Shown here piece after piece: positions 1-6,835 of a stretch of 32,055 bases of DNA (positions are counted from its first letter, which is position 1; the number at the start of each line of letters is the position of its first letter). The notes beneath the pieces are model-generated. The model worked only from the letters and a program-made list of their open reading frames with translations, ran no database searches and was not told the origin of the DNA. The DNA comes from Polyangia bacterium (GTDB lineage: Bacteria > Myxococcota_A > Polyangia > Polyangiales > Polyangiaceae): positions 1 through 32,055 of the forward strand of contig JAUHZF010000066.1 in assembly GCA_030426145.1 (NCBI GenBank). Reading direction: 5' to 3'. A program made the position numbers and the translations under genes.

Positions 1-136
1 CCTCCTCGATCTCGAGGCCTTCCTCGAGCGCGGTGCGGCAGATGGCGTCGGCCTCTTGCGGATCGACCTTGCCGTCGGCCCAAGCGATCGCAGCCAAGGC
101 CATGAAAACATCTCGTCCCAGCTTTTCTTCTGACAT
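1..136 (-). CDS. TerB-like protein, N-terminal part only (runs off the left edge)
   Basis: Only the first 45 codons are visible. The ATG is at 136 and a GGGAGG ribosome site lies at 146-141, four bases upstream, which fixes the start. The protein begins MSEEKLGRDVFMALAAIAW and continues with ADGKVDPQEA, the helix plus acidic loop that is characteristic of TerB/tellurite-resistance-like helical proteins. TerB-like domains bind metal through acidic residues; what this one does cannot be told from a fragment. It is divergent from the lipoprotein at 239, and the 102-bp gap must hold both promoters. I see no clear -35/-10 pair there. Confidence 0.65.
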   Translation of the reverse strand, partial: MSEEKLGRDVFMALAAIAWADGKVDPQEADAICRTALEEGLEIEE

Positions 137-238
137 CGGTCCTCCCGGGTGGGCGCGCACGCTAACGCCCGTTCCATCTGGGGGGAAGCACGGCGCCGTC
201 TTGCAGGGCTGAGGGGCGCGGCTTAGACTGGCTCTCAT

Positions 239-1123
239 ATGCGCGCGCTGGTGGTGACCACGCTGATGGCAACGACGACCGTCGGCTGCTCTGCGACCGT
301 CGAGGACCCCGTCTCTGGCGAGGAGACCGGCGTCGTGCACGGGGCCGTCGTGGTCGAGCGCACGGTGGCGGCAGATGGTCGTGCAGCGTCGCAAGCGCGC
401 GTATCGGCTCGGTTCATGCGCCTAGAAGGCATCGACGCCTCCACGGCGGAACGGGTCGTCGCGACCCGCCGCTTCCAGCCGGGGGAAGCCGTGGGCTGCC
501 GCTGGCTGGCGACCGACGAGGCGGCCTTGCCGGCGTCGGCGAGTGGATCCATCGAGATGGTCGATGTGGGCGACATCGTCGTGCACGCCCTCGACGGCGG
601 ACGGGACACCCCGCTCGTGACCCGCGCGTTCCCCGACGTGGGCGATTTGGTCTCGGGGGTCGTGTACACGTCGCGCGACGACTCCTGGCTTCCCGATGCC
701 GAGGGCTACCTCATCGAGGTCGCAGGCTCGGACGAAGTCGATGGTTTCAGTCTGCGCCTCGACGCACCCGAGGTGCCCGCAGCCATGAGCTTCGACGGCG
801 TTGGCCTCGCCGAGCTCGACGCCGTGCGGCCCGGTGAAGCGGTCGAGCTTCGCTGGACGCCTGGCGGCCCGAGCGACGAGCTCTACGTCGACATCGTGCC
901 CGTCGACGTGAACGACGGAGCCCCGTACCGCTGCGTGCTCGAGGATGACGGCGCGGCCACGTTCGTCACCCCCGGCTTCGAGCCCGGGGTCGCCCTCGAC
1001 GTCGAGGTGCATCGCTACCGTCGTGTCGATGTCGATCGCACCCGCAGCGCGGGACTCGATCTCGACGACGCGATCCTCGAAGTCGACGTGGCCGCGGCCA
1101 CGCGCGTGACGGTCACCGAGTAG
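239..1123 (+). CDS. Predicted lipoprotein of unknown function
   Basis: A 294-residue protein with a signal peptide MRALVVTTLMATTTVGC whose last four residues form a lipobox (TVGC, lipidated Cys17). The mature part has no family I recognise. It is acidic, rich in Asp, Glu and Val, and looks beta-rich. Two segments (about 95-160 and 175-285) have the spacing of separate small domains. It ends nine bases before the kinase gene at 1133, so the two are probably one transcript and may act together at the envelope. Several ATG and GTG codons lie near the start, but the ATG at 239 is the only one giving an intact signal peptide. Confidence 0.7.
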   Translation: MRALVVTTLMATTTVGCSATVEDPVSGEETGVVHGAVVVERTVAADGRAASQARVSARFMRLEGIDASTAERVVATRRFQPGEAVGCRWLATDEAALPASASGSIEMVDVGDIVVHALDGGRDTPLVTRAFPDVGDLVSGVVYTSRDDSWLPDAEGYLIEVAGSDEVDGFSLRLDAPEVPAAMSFDGVGLAELDAVRPGEAVELRWTPGGPSDELYVDIVPVDVNDGAPYRCVLEDDGAATFVTPGFEPGVALDVEVHRYRRVDVDRTRSAGLDLDDAILEVDVAAATRVTVTE

Positions 1124-1132
1124 CCATCCGGC

Positions 1133-3073
1133 GTGGTGGGAACCGAGGCTGAGATCGAGGCCCTCGTGGCCGCCGGCGACCTCGAGGGCGCCGCCGATCT
1201 TTGGCTCATCGCCGGGCATCCCGGGCGCGCGGCCGTCCTGCTGGAACGCGCGTGTCAGTGGGACCGCGCGGCCAAGGCGGCCCTCGAAGCTGGCGACCCC
1301 GGCTCTGCGCTTCGTCTGATGGCCATTTCAGGCGGTGGCGGTGACGTCGTGAGGAGGGCCATGGAGGTGGCGGCGGAGCTTCCAGAGGCCCGCCGCATCG
1401 CCGCCGACCTCGCGGGTCGTGGCCACCACCAACAGGCAGCGCGTCTCTACGAAGCGGCGAAAGACGACCTCGCGGCGGCCGAGGCCTACGCGCGCGCAGG
1501 CGACGTGACGGCGGCGGCGCGGGCTTACGATCGCGCGGAGCGCCCTGCGGACGCAGCTCGCCTCCTCGAGGCGGCCATACGCGATCTGGCCCGGAGTGAT
1601 GGCGCTCCCCTCCGCGTCGAGCTCGGGGCGCTCTATGCACGACACCGCAAGCACCAGGCTGCGGTGCGCGTGCTCCAGCAACTGGACCGGCCTCGGCCGC
1701 GACGAGGGCTCGTGCTCCTCGCGCATGGCCTCGAAGCCCTCGGTCTTCGGCAGGCGCGCAAGGACCTGAGCGAGGAGCTGGCCGAGCGTGGGATCACGGC
1801 CGAGGACGTCGCGGAGGCGGTGACGGCGGCGGGCGAGGGGGCCGAGGCGCTGCTGTACGGCCGCTACCGCATCGAAGAAGAGGTGGCGGTGACGCCTCAC
1901 GCGCGACTGATGCGCGCGGTGGATACGGTGTCGGGCGACACGGTGGCGGTGAAGATCCTGGCGTCGCAGGGGCTGGGAACCGGACGCGACGCTCTCGCAC
2001 GGTTCGTGCGGGAGGCCGACGCGCTGGCCAAGCTCCGCCACCCCAACGTGGTCCCGCTTCACGACTTCATCGACGCTGGACCCGCGATGGTGCTCGCCTG
2101 GATGCCGGGCGGCTCGTTGCGCGACCTTTTGGATCGAGAGCCGGTGTCGCCGGCCCGCGCGGCGGAGATCGCCCGAGGGGTGCTCGATGCGCTGGCCGAG
2201 GCACATCGTCTCGGGGTCCTGCACCGTGACGTGAAGCCTTCGAACCTGCTCTTCGACGGCGGGGGTACGGCACGCCTGGCCGACTTCGGGGCGGCGCACC
2301 TCGACACCTCCCAGGCCACGGTCACCGTCGGCGCCATTGGAACCGTCGCCTACATGGCGCCCGAGCAGCGCGAGGGGAGGGCAGCCACCGTGGCGTCCGA
2401 CATCTTCGCGGTGGGCGTGTTGCTGCACGAGATGCTGACCCGACGGCTGCCGAGCGGTGACCCGGCTGAGATCCGACTCTCGCTGGAACATCCAGACCTG
2501 ACGCCGGCCCATGATGCGGTGCTCGCGCGTTTTCTGGAGCCGAGACCCGAGGGGCGCTTCGCGAGCGCGCTTCAGGCTCGTCGCGCCGTGGAGGCGCTCG
2601 AATGGTCTACGCGCGTGGTCGAGCAGTCGCGGGCGGCGCTGGGTCCGTCGCCGCGACAATCCGACCCACGCGCGGGCCGACTCGGACCGGCACGACGGCG
2701 TGGTGACGCCCACGACCTGTGGCTCGAGCGGGACGTGCAGCTTCTCCCGTGGACCGAGCTCGCTCGGGCCGGCGCGATCGCTCGCATCGGGCACCCCGCC
2801 CTTCCGACGGTGCTCAAGGTCGATGCCCAAGCCGAGCAGATTTGGGTCGAGCTACCTCGCGGCCGACCGCTCTCACAGGGGCTGTCGTTGCCGCCTGCGG
2901 AGCGCGCGGCCCTCGCTGCGGCGCTCGAGGCACTCCATGCCGAGGGCCACGCCCACGGAGCTTTGGATCCTGCGCACGTCTTCCTCTACGCGGGCCGGGT
3001 GAGTGTCGCCTACGCCACCTCGGAGGGCGCCGCGCCCGAAGACGACCGCCGCGCGCTCGACGCCTTGCCGTGA
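1133..3073 (+). CDS. Ser/Thr protein kinase with N-terminal helical repeats and C-terminal pseudokinase-like segment
   Basis: 646 residues with a GTG start (a second GTG follows directly). Residues 1-230 are Ala/Leu-rich helical repeats of TPR type, with repeated Leu-Tyr-x-x-Ala and Ala-Gly-Asp turns. Residues about 239-500 are a protein kinase domain: Lys274 in VAVK, HRDVKPSN with catalytic Asp366, DFG at Asp384, and an APE-like MAPEQ. The ATP-binding loop is abnormal: where GxGxxG is expected the sequence reads EEEVAVTPHARL, with no glycine. Residues about 535-646 resemble another kinase core without catalytic residues: HGALDPAHVFL stands where HRDLKPxNIL would be, and no DFG follows. No membrane segment is visible, so a cytoplasmic location is likely. 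It is probably cotranscribed with the lipoprotein at 239. Catalytic competence is uncertain because of the glycine-less loop. Confidence 0.88.
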   Translation: MVGTEAEIEALVAAGDLEGAADLWLIAGHPGRAAVLLERACQWDRAAKAALEAGDPGSALRLMAISGGGGDVVRRAMEVAAELPEARRIAADLAGRGHHQQAARLYEAAKDDLAAAEAYARAGDVTAAARAYDRAERPADAARLLEAAIRDLARSDGAPLRVELGALYARHRKHQAAVRVLQQLDRPRPRRGLVLLAHGLEALGLRQARKDLSEELAERGITAEDVAEAVTAAGEGAEALLYGRYRIEEEVAVTPHARLMRAVDTVSGDTVAVKILASQGLGTGRDALARFVREADALAKLRHPNVVPLHDFIDAGPAMVLAWMPGGSLRDLLDREPVSPARAAEIARGVLDALAEAHRLGVLHRDVKPSNLLFDGGGTARLADFGAAHLDTSQATVTVGAIGTVAYMAPEQREGRAATVASDIFAVGVLLHEMLTRRLPSGDPAEIRLSLEHPDLTPAHDAVLARFLEPRPEGRFASALQARRAVEALEWSTRVVEQSRAALGPSPRQSDPRAGRLGPARRRGDAHDLWLERDVQLLPWTELARAGAIARIGHPALPTVLKVDAQAEQIWVELPRGRPLSQGLSLPPAERAALAAALEALHAEGHAHGALDPAHVFLYAGRVSVAYATSEGAAPEDDRRALDALP

Positions 3074-3168
3074 TCCGTCCTCACCGACCGCGACACTCGG
3101 ATCAGGGTCTAGGTGAAACCCACGCGGGCGGACGAACCGTCGTTACGACATTTCAACGACTTGTCGGC

Positions 3169-3184
3169 TGGCCCCTCGATTGCA
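3169..3184 (+). promoter_or_regulatory. Possible sigma-54-type promoter (-24/-12)
   Basis: The sequence TGGCCCCTCGATTGCA has GG and GC exactly ten bases apart and a perfect TTGCA -12 element. The -24 element differs from TGGCAC at one base. It lies in a gene-free stretch and would start a transcript near 3195, about 200 nt before the terminator at 3357-3402. One such match could occur by chance. Confidence 0.3.
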
Positions 3185-3194
3185 ATTCCCGGGG

Positions 3195-3402
3195 ACATCG
3201 CTTGCTTGGCTTCATGCGACGTCTCCCTGACGTCGCCTTGGCTTCTTCTTCTGTTCCTTGGCTTCGACGTCCTCACGGGCGTGCTTTGCTTTCCTTGACC
3301 GTATCTTGACTTGAAACGACACCACGCTGCCCTAAGGACGTGGTGAGGGTGCCCAACGTGTGCCGGCGGTTCCAACGTGGACCGTCGGCACACGATCTTT
3401 TT
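3195..3402 (+). ncRNA. Possible small RNA or structured 3' UTR
   Basis: This gene-free stretch, less GC-rich than its neighbours, lies between a sigma-54-like motif (3169-3184) and a hairpin with a T-run (3357-3402). Inside are a stem formed by GACGTCG (3229-3235) and CGACGTC (3265-3271), three copies of CTTGGCTTC in a pyrimidine-rich loop region, and a small ACCACG/CGTGGT stem around 3320-3345. An ORF of 61 codons overlaps it (GTG at 3113), but its composition does not look coding. The simplest alternative is a long 3' untranslated region of the kinase gene. Confidence 0.25.
3357..3402 (+). terminator. Rho-independent-type terminator
   Basis: The arms CGTGTGCCGGCGGTTCCA and TGGACCGTCGGCACACG pair nearly perfectly (one mismatch, one bulge) around the loop ACG. 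They are followed at once by ATCTTTTT. It is oriented to end plus-strand transcription from the kinase operon or from a small RNA starting near 3195. Confidence 0.65.
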
Positions 3403-3414
3403 GGGGCCACGGTC

Positions 3415-3525
3415 TCGTCCTCGTCCTCGCTCTCGTCCTCGCTCTCGTCCTCGAACCTCGAACCTCGAACCTCGAACCTCGAACCTCGAACCTCGAACCT
3501 CGAACCTCGAACCTCGAACCTCGAC
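3415..3525. repeat. Hexamer run followed by ten perfect CTCGAAC heptamers
   Basis: Positions 3415-3450 are six hexamers of the form TCGTCC or TCGCTC. From 3450 to 3519 the heptamer CTCGAAC occurs ten times without a mismatch, and a partial unit CTCGAC ends at 3525. A seven-base unit is not a codon multiple, and the array lies outside any credible gene. Such arrays change length by replication slippage. Confidence 0.95.
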
Positions 3526-3555
3526 TAAATAGGTGACCGTCTATTCGCTACAAAT

Positions 3556-3632
3556 CGTCGCGAAGCGACGCCGTTTGGGGAGGGGCCCCTCGCGTAGCGA
3601 GGGGAGGGGCCTTCTGAAGCTTCTGAAGGCCC
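3556..3632. repeat. Three consecutive palindromic hairpins
   Basis: Three inverted repeats stand side by side. CGTCGC-GAA-GCGACG is at 3556-3570. CCCCTCGC-GTA-GCGAGGGG is at 3586-3604. A 26-base near-perfect palindrome at 3607-3632 has arms starting GGGCCTTC and ending GAAGGCCC, with only one mismatched pair. The second and third are joined by GGGG-rich sequence that can also pair with neighbouring arms. No gene or transposase is near. They could be a palindromic intergenic repeat family or 3' processing structures. Confidence 0.8.
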
Positions 3633-3666
3633 CTAGCGATTGGAGGAAGGAGTGAACAGGGGGTGT

Positions 3667-3738
3667 GTTCGCGGAGCCTCGACTCGTCCTCGCTCCCCCA
3701 GAAAGAGACAGAGCGGGGCGAGTCGAGGTGTAGCGAAC
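3667..3738 (-). repeat. Long inverted repeat just 3' of the SdhC-like gene
   Basis: The outer arms GTTCGC (3667-3672) and GCGAAC (3733-3738) enclose a second stem, CCTCGACTCG paired with CGAGTCGAGG, which continues imperfectly through CGCTC and GAGCG to a loop rich in A and G. It starts 15 bases after the stop codon of the minus-strand gene at 3753. It may stabilise or end that message, but there is no T-run, so it is not a classical terminator. Confidence 0.65.
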
Positions 3739-3752
3739 CCATGGGAACGTAT

Positions 3753-4538
3753 TTAGGGCTTGTTCGTGGCGGACGGCGCCGTGCTGGGCGGCTGCATGTT
3801 GGAGGGCAGCGCACTCGGGGCGAGCTCCTCTTCAGTGCTGCATCGACCACGGCTGGGCGACTCGGCGATGCCCCACCAACGGGTGCCGTTGCTGAAATGC
3901 AGAATGGCGTGAAGCCCAACGACGTAGACGACGGCGGCCAGGAGTCCGCAGGCGATCGCGACCATGCGACGAGGGCCGGGCAAGACCCGCGGCGACCAGC
4001 GCTCGGCGGCGGCGAACCAACCGAAGCCGACGTGGAAGCAGGTCACGGCCCAGCCGAGCGCGAAGACCATGGCCCAAAGTGGGATCCCGCTCCGCGTGGA
4101 AGACAGGAGCTGCACGAGATGGTCGTAGCTGTCCGCCGGTGCGACCTCGCCGCGCCACTGGGGCAGGTGGACGCGAGCCCAGTGAAGCAAGGTGAAGGCG
4201 AGGACCAAGAAGGCGCTGCGCCGGTAAACGGGGTACAGCGGGTGTTCGCGGATGGTGTCCGGTGTGGCCGGATCCGCCTTCGCGTTGTTTCCCTTGCGCG
4301 AAGCGAGCAGGATTCCGTAGCCCCCATGAAACGCCAGCGCGCCCAAGACCAGTGCCGTGAGGACGCTTCCGAGCGGCCCGTCGGGACGGGCCGCGGCGAA
4401 GGCCTCCGGGCCCACCAAGGCCTGCTGGTACCGCCACAGCTCCCACAAGAGCCAGGCCGTCAGCGGAACGAGGCCCGTCACGGCATGCAGCTGGCGCGCA
4501 CGAGAGATCACGTGGGCGAAGGGTCGAAACGTCGCCAC
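3753..4538 (-). CDS. sdhC: Succinate dehydrogenase/fumarate reductase cytochrome b558-type subunit (SdhC-like)
   Basis: 261 residues with a GTG start at 4538. Five hydrophobic spans fit the single-chain, di-haem cytochrome b of type B succinate dehydrogenases. Candidate axial haem ligands lie in the first four spans: His18 (RQLHAVTG), His71 (AFHGGYG), His119 (LLHWARVH) and His169 (CFHVGFG). Their spacing resembles that of Bacillus SdhC. The family anchors the flavoprotein and iron-sulphur subunits and passes electrons to quinone. No sdhA or sdhB is adjacent: downstream is the palindrome cluster and upstream is a divergent gene starting four bases away. The residues after the last span form a polar, Pro/Ser-rich tail, atypical for the family. 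An alternative GTG at codon 10 would remove the tight 5' arrangement. Confidence 0.62.
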   Translation of the reverse strand: MATFRPFAHVISRARQLHAVTGLVPLTAWLLWELWRYQQALVGPEAFAAARPDGPLGSVLTALVLGALAFHGGYGILLASRKGNNAKADPATPDTIREHPLYPVYRRSAFLVLAFTLLHWARVHLPQWRGEVAPADSYDHLVQLLSSTRSGIPLWAMVFALGWAVTCFHVGFGWFAAAERWSPRVLPGPRRMVAIACGLLAAVVYVVGLHAILHFSNGTRWWGIAESPSRGRCSTEEELAPSALPSNMQPPSTAPSATNKP

Positions 4539-4541
4539 CCG

Positions 4542-6311
4542 GTGTCAAGTTGGCGCTGGCTTCCGTTGGCGGTGGCGGCCTCGATGCTGGCCTGCGGCGG
4601 AGGCGCTGCGAGCGGTCCGGTGCCGGTGGCGTCCATCGGCGCGAGCCAGCGGGCCGAGCTCGCCTTTCGGCCCTTGATGCGCCGCTGGGTGCTCGGAAGC
4701 GACAACGACCGCCAGCGGCTCGACGAAGAGCTGGCCGCCTTCGTGCTCGAGTTCCCCGACGACCCGCTGCTGCGCTTGGCCCAGGTACTGCGTGCCTTCA
4801 ACGCGCTCGATCGAGGCGACCTCGATCGCGCCGAGACCCTGGCCAAGGGCGAGGGCTCCAAGGCCAATCGGTCGCCCCTGCTCGGACCGCCGGGGACCGC
4901 ACAAGATCTCGCGAACCTCGTCGTCGGCTCGGTCGAGCGCCGTCGAGGCCGCCATCCCCAGGCCCTCGAGCGACTCGCGCCGCTGCACCATCGGCTCATC
5001 GACCCCTTCGCTACGGCACGCCTCAACGAGGAGCTCGTCCTCACCGCGCTCGGTGCCCAGCGCTACGACGACGCGATCCGCTTCATGGAGGGGTGGCGCA
5101 GCGAGGCGGCGCCCGACCAGGAGACGGAGATCGTCGCCGAGATCAAGAAGCTGATTGCGGACGTGCCCAAGGAGCGCCTCCGCGCAGATCTCGAGCGCCG
5201 CTCGAAGCTGGGGATCATCGAGTCGGGGATCGAGATGGCCCGCCTCGTCGCGCAGCAGCTGGCGGTCTATGCGGTCTGGGATCGCGACAGCGAGCTCGCC
5301 CGCCTCCTCGTCAACGACTATGGGGCCTTGCTCGAAGGCTACGGCGAAGCCGTGGCGCGATTGGCCGTCGACGTCACGCGGGGGCGCGTGACCGCGCGCA
5401 CCGTCGGCGTCGTCCTATCGCTACGCACGCCCGCCCATGGCCGTCGCAGCGCCGATGCGGTCGCAGGCATGGCCTTCGGCATGGGCCTTCCGGGGTCGGG
5501 GTCGCGACTCGTGACGCGCGAAGCCGATGCCACGGGCGAGTCGGTGCGCCGCGCCCTCGCCGAGCTGGCCGGCGAAGGCGCCGCGGTGATGGTGGCGGGC
5601 ATCGACCCGCTTCACAGCGCCGAGGCTGCGGCCTACGCGCGCGACAACTCCATCCCCATCATCGTGATCACGGCCGCTCCCGCGAAGTTCGGCTCGCCTT
5701 TCCTGTTCGAGTTGGGTGAACCCTTCTCGAGGACCACCGGGCGGCTGCTCGCCACCGTCCAGGGCAAGCCGGCTTTGATGGGGGACCCCGCCACGCTCGA
5801 ACCCACGACGGAGCGCACGTCCTTTGCTTGCCTCGAACCACCATCGCCGGCGGCTATACGTGGGAGTGGGGTCGATGCGCTCGTGCTCCGCGACGGAGCT
5901 TTCTGTGACCGCCAGCTCTGGGCCGTGGCGGGCAACGCGCGGGTGCCGGTGTGGCTCGGCCTCGGGGTCACGCCCCCCGGTCGTGGCAAGGCGCGGCAGG
6001 GGCTGGCGGCAGGGGTGTTCCCGGTCGACGCGAGCGCGCCGGACCCGCGACTCACGGCTTGGCTCCGCGACCACACCGGGCCGCCATCGTGGTGGACCGC
6101 GCTCGGTCGCGACGCGGCGGTGCTGGCCAACGAGGCCGTGGCCGACCTCGCCGAGAGTGGCACCGACGTCGAGGAGGTTCGCGCCCGGCGCCTCGAGGCG
6201 ACGAGCGCGCTCGGGGCAGCCCGGGCAGAGCTCTGGACGACCGAGGCCAGGGGCTTCGGCGGAGAGCAGCGCATCGAGCGCGAGGTGAAGGTGTGGTCGA
6301 GGTCGCCTTGA
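4542..6311 (+). CDS. LppC/LpoA-like lipoprotein (helical repeats plus type 1 periplasmic-binding-protein fold)
   Basis: About 589 residues. The GTG at 4542 gives a signal peptide with lipobox LAC (SWRWLPLAVAASMLAC), so the protein is lipidated. A GTG at 4512 would add KRRH to the n-region and is also possible; the frame stays open far upstream, but that part is not coding-like. Residues about 30-250 are helical, TPR-like. From about residue 285 (VGVVLSLRTP) a Rossmann-like periplasmic-binding fold follows, with the typical strand AAVMVAGIDPLHSAEAA and then IPIIVITAAP. This layout matches LppC/LpoA proteins, which activate penicillin-binding proteins at the outer membrane. Substrate or partner here is inferred only. 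It overlaps the start of tsaE, so the run 4542-8272 may be an operon. Confidence 0.7.
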   Translation: MSSWRWLPLAVAASMLACGGGAASGPVPVASIGASQRAELAFRPLMRRWVLGSDNDRQRLDEELAAFVLEFPDDPLLRLAQVLRAFNALDRGDLDRAETLAKGEGSKANRSPLLGPPGTAQDLANLVVGSVERRRGRHPQALERLAPLHHRLIDPFATARLNEELVLTALGAQRYDDAIRFMEGWRSEAAPDQETEIVAEIKKLIADVPKERLRADLERRSKLGIIESGIEMARLVAQQLAVYAVWDRDSELARLLVNDYGALLEGYGEAVARLAVDVTRGRVTARTVGVVLSLRTPAHGRRSADAVAGMAFGMGLPGSGSRLVTREADATGESVRRALAELAGEGAAVMVAGIDPLHSAEAAAYARDNSIPIIVITAAPAKFGSPFLFELGEPFSRTTGRLLATVQGKPALMGDPATLEPTTERTSFACLEPPSPAAIRGSGVDALVLRDGAFCDRQLWAVAGNARVPVWLGLGVTPPGRGKARQGLAAGVFPVDASAPDPRLTAWLRDHTGPPSWWTALGRDAAVLANEAVADLAESGTDVEEVRARRLEATSALGAARAELWTTEARGFGGEQRIEREVKVWSRSP

Positions 6312-6829
6312 GCCGCCCGTCGCGAGAGCCAGTTCCGCTGCCATTCGATGGGGAGGGGCTCGCTTTTGGTCTCCCCACCCGACGGGCCACGGTCCGTCTC
6401 GCGCGTCGTCTCGGAGCGGCGCTCGCTCCCGGCGATCTCATCCTCCTCACGGGTGCGCTCGGGGCGGGCAAGACCTTCTTCGTGCGCGCCCTCGCGCGCT
6501 CCCGCGGCGTGGCGGGCCCCGTCACCAGCCCGTCCTTCTCGTTGGTTCACCACCTCGAAGGCGGAGATCTTCCCCTCATCCACGCCGACCTCTATCGCCT
6601 CGGCGATCCCGAAGAGGTCCATCACCTCGGGCTGCGTGAGCTTCGAGACGACGCGGCGATGCTGGTGGAGTGGGGCGGACCCCATCACGAAGACCTCGGC
6701 GGCGGGGGTATCGAGCTCATCCTCTCGCTCGATGCGGTCCATGGCCGGGTGGCCAGCTTGAGGCCACTCGACGATGCAGGCCGCTGGCCGCACATCGCTC
6801 GGGCGCTGCGACGTGCCCATGCTAGGTAG
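6293..6829 (+). CDS. tsaE: tRNA threonylcarbamoyladenosine biosynthesis ATPase TsaE
   Basis: 178 residues from a GTG at 6293, preceded by GAGGTGA. The gene overlaps the end of the previous one by 19 bases. A TTG at 6308, sharing TTGA with that stop codon, is the other reasonable start. The core shows the family signature: Walker A GALGAGKT, then TSPSFSLVHHL, HADLYRLGD and the closing LVEWGG. TsaE is the small ATPase that works with TsaB and TsaD to make t6A37 on ANN-decoding tRNAs, and it is essential in most bacteria. Neither tsaB nor tsaD is in this window. Length is slightly above the usual 150-160 residues because of an N-terminal extension. Confidence 0.92.
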   Translation: MVEVALSRPSREPVPLPFDGEGLAFGLPTRRATVRLARRLGAALAPGDLILLTGALGAGKTFFVRALARSRGVAGPVTSPSFSLVHHLEGGDLPLIHADLYRLGDPEEVHHLGLRELRDDAAMLVEWGGPHHEDLGGGGIELILSLDAVHGRVASLRPLDDAGRWPHIARALRRAHAR

Positions 6830-6835
6830 GGGGCG

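Noticed and set aside
3113-3298. Plus-strand ORF of 61 codons with a hydrophobic stretch
   Set aside because: Composition unlike the other genes and overlapping repeated CTTGGCTTC motifs and stems; no neighbour support.
3415-3525. Could the heptamer array be a CRISPR?
   Set aside because: Units are seven bases and contiguous, without spacers; no cas genes.
3663-4541. Long open frame upstream of the LppC-like lipoprotein on the plus strand
   Set aside because: It covers the palindromes and the antisense of the SdhC-like gene. The signal peptide and lipobox place the true start at 4542 (or 4512).
4543-4548. TTGACA on the minus strand upstream of the SdhC-like gene
   Set aside because: No -10 element at a suitable distance, and it lies within the start of the opposite gene.
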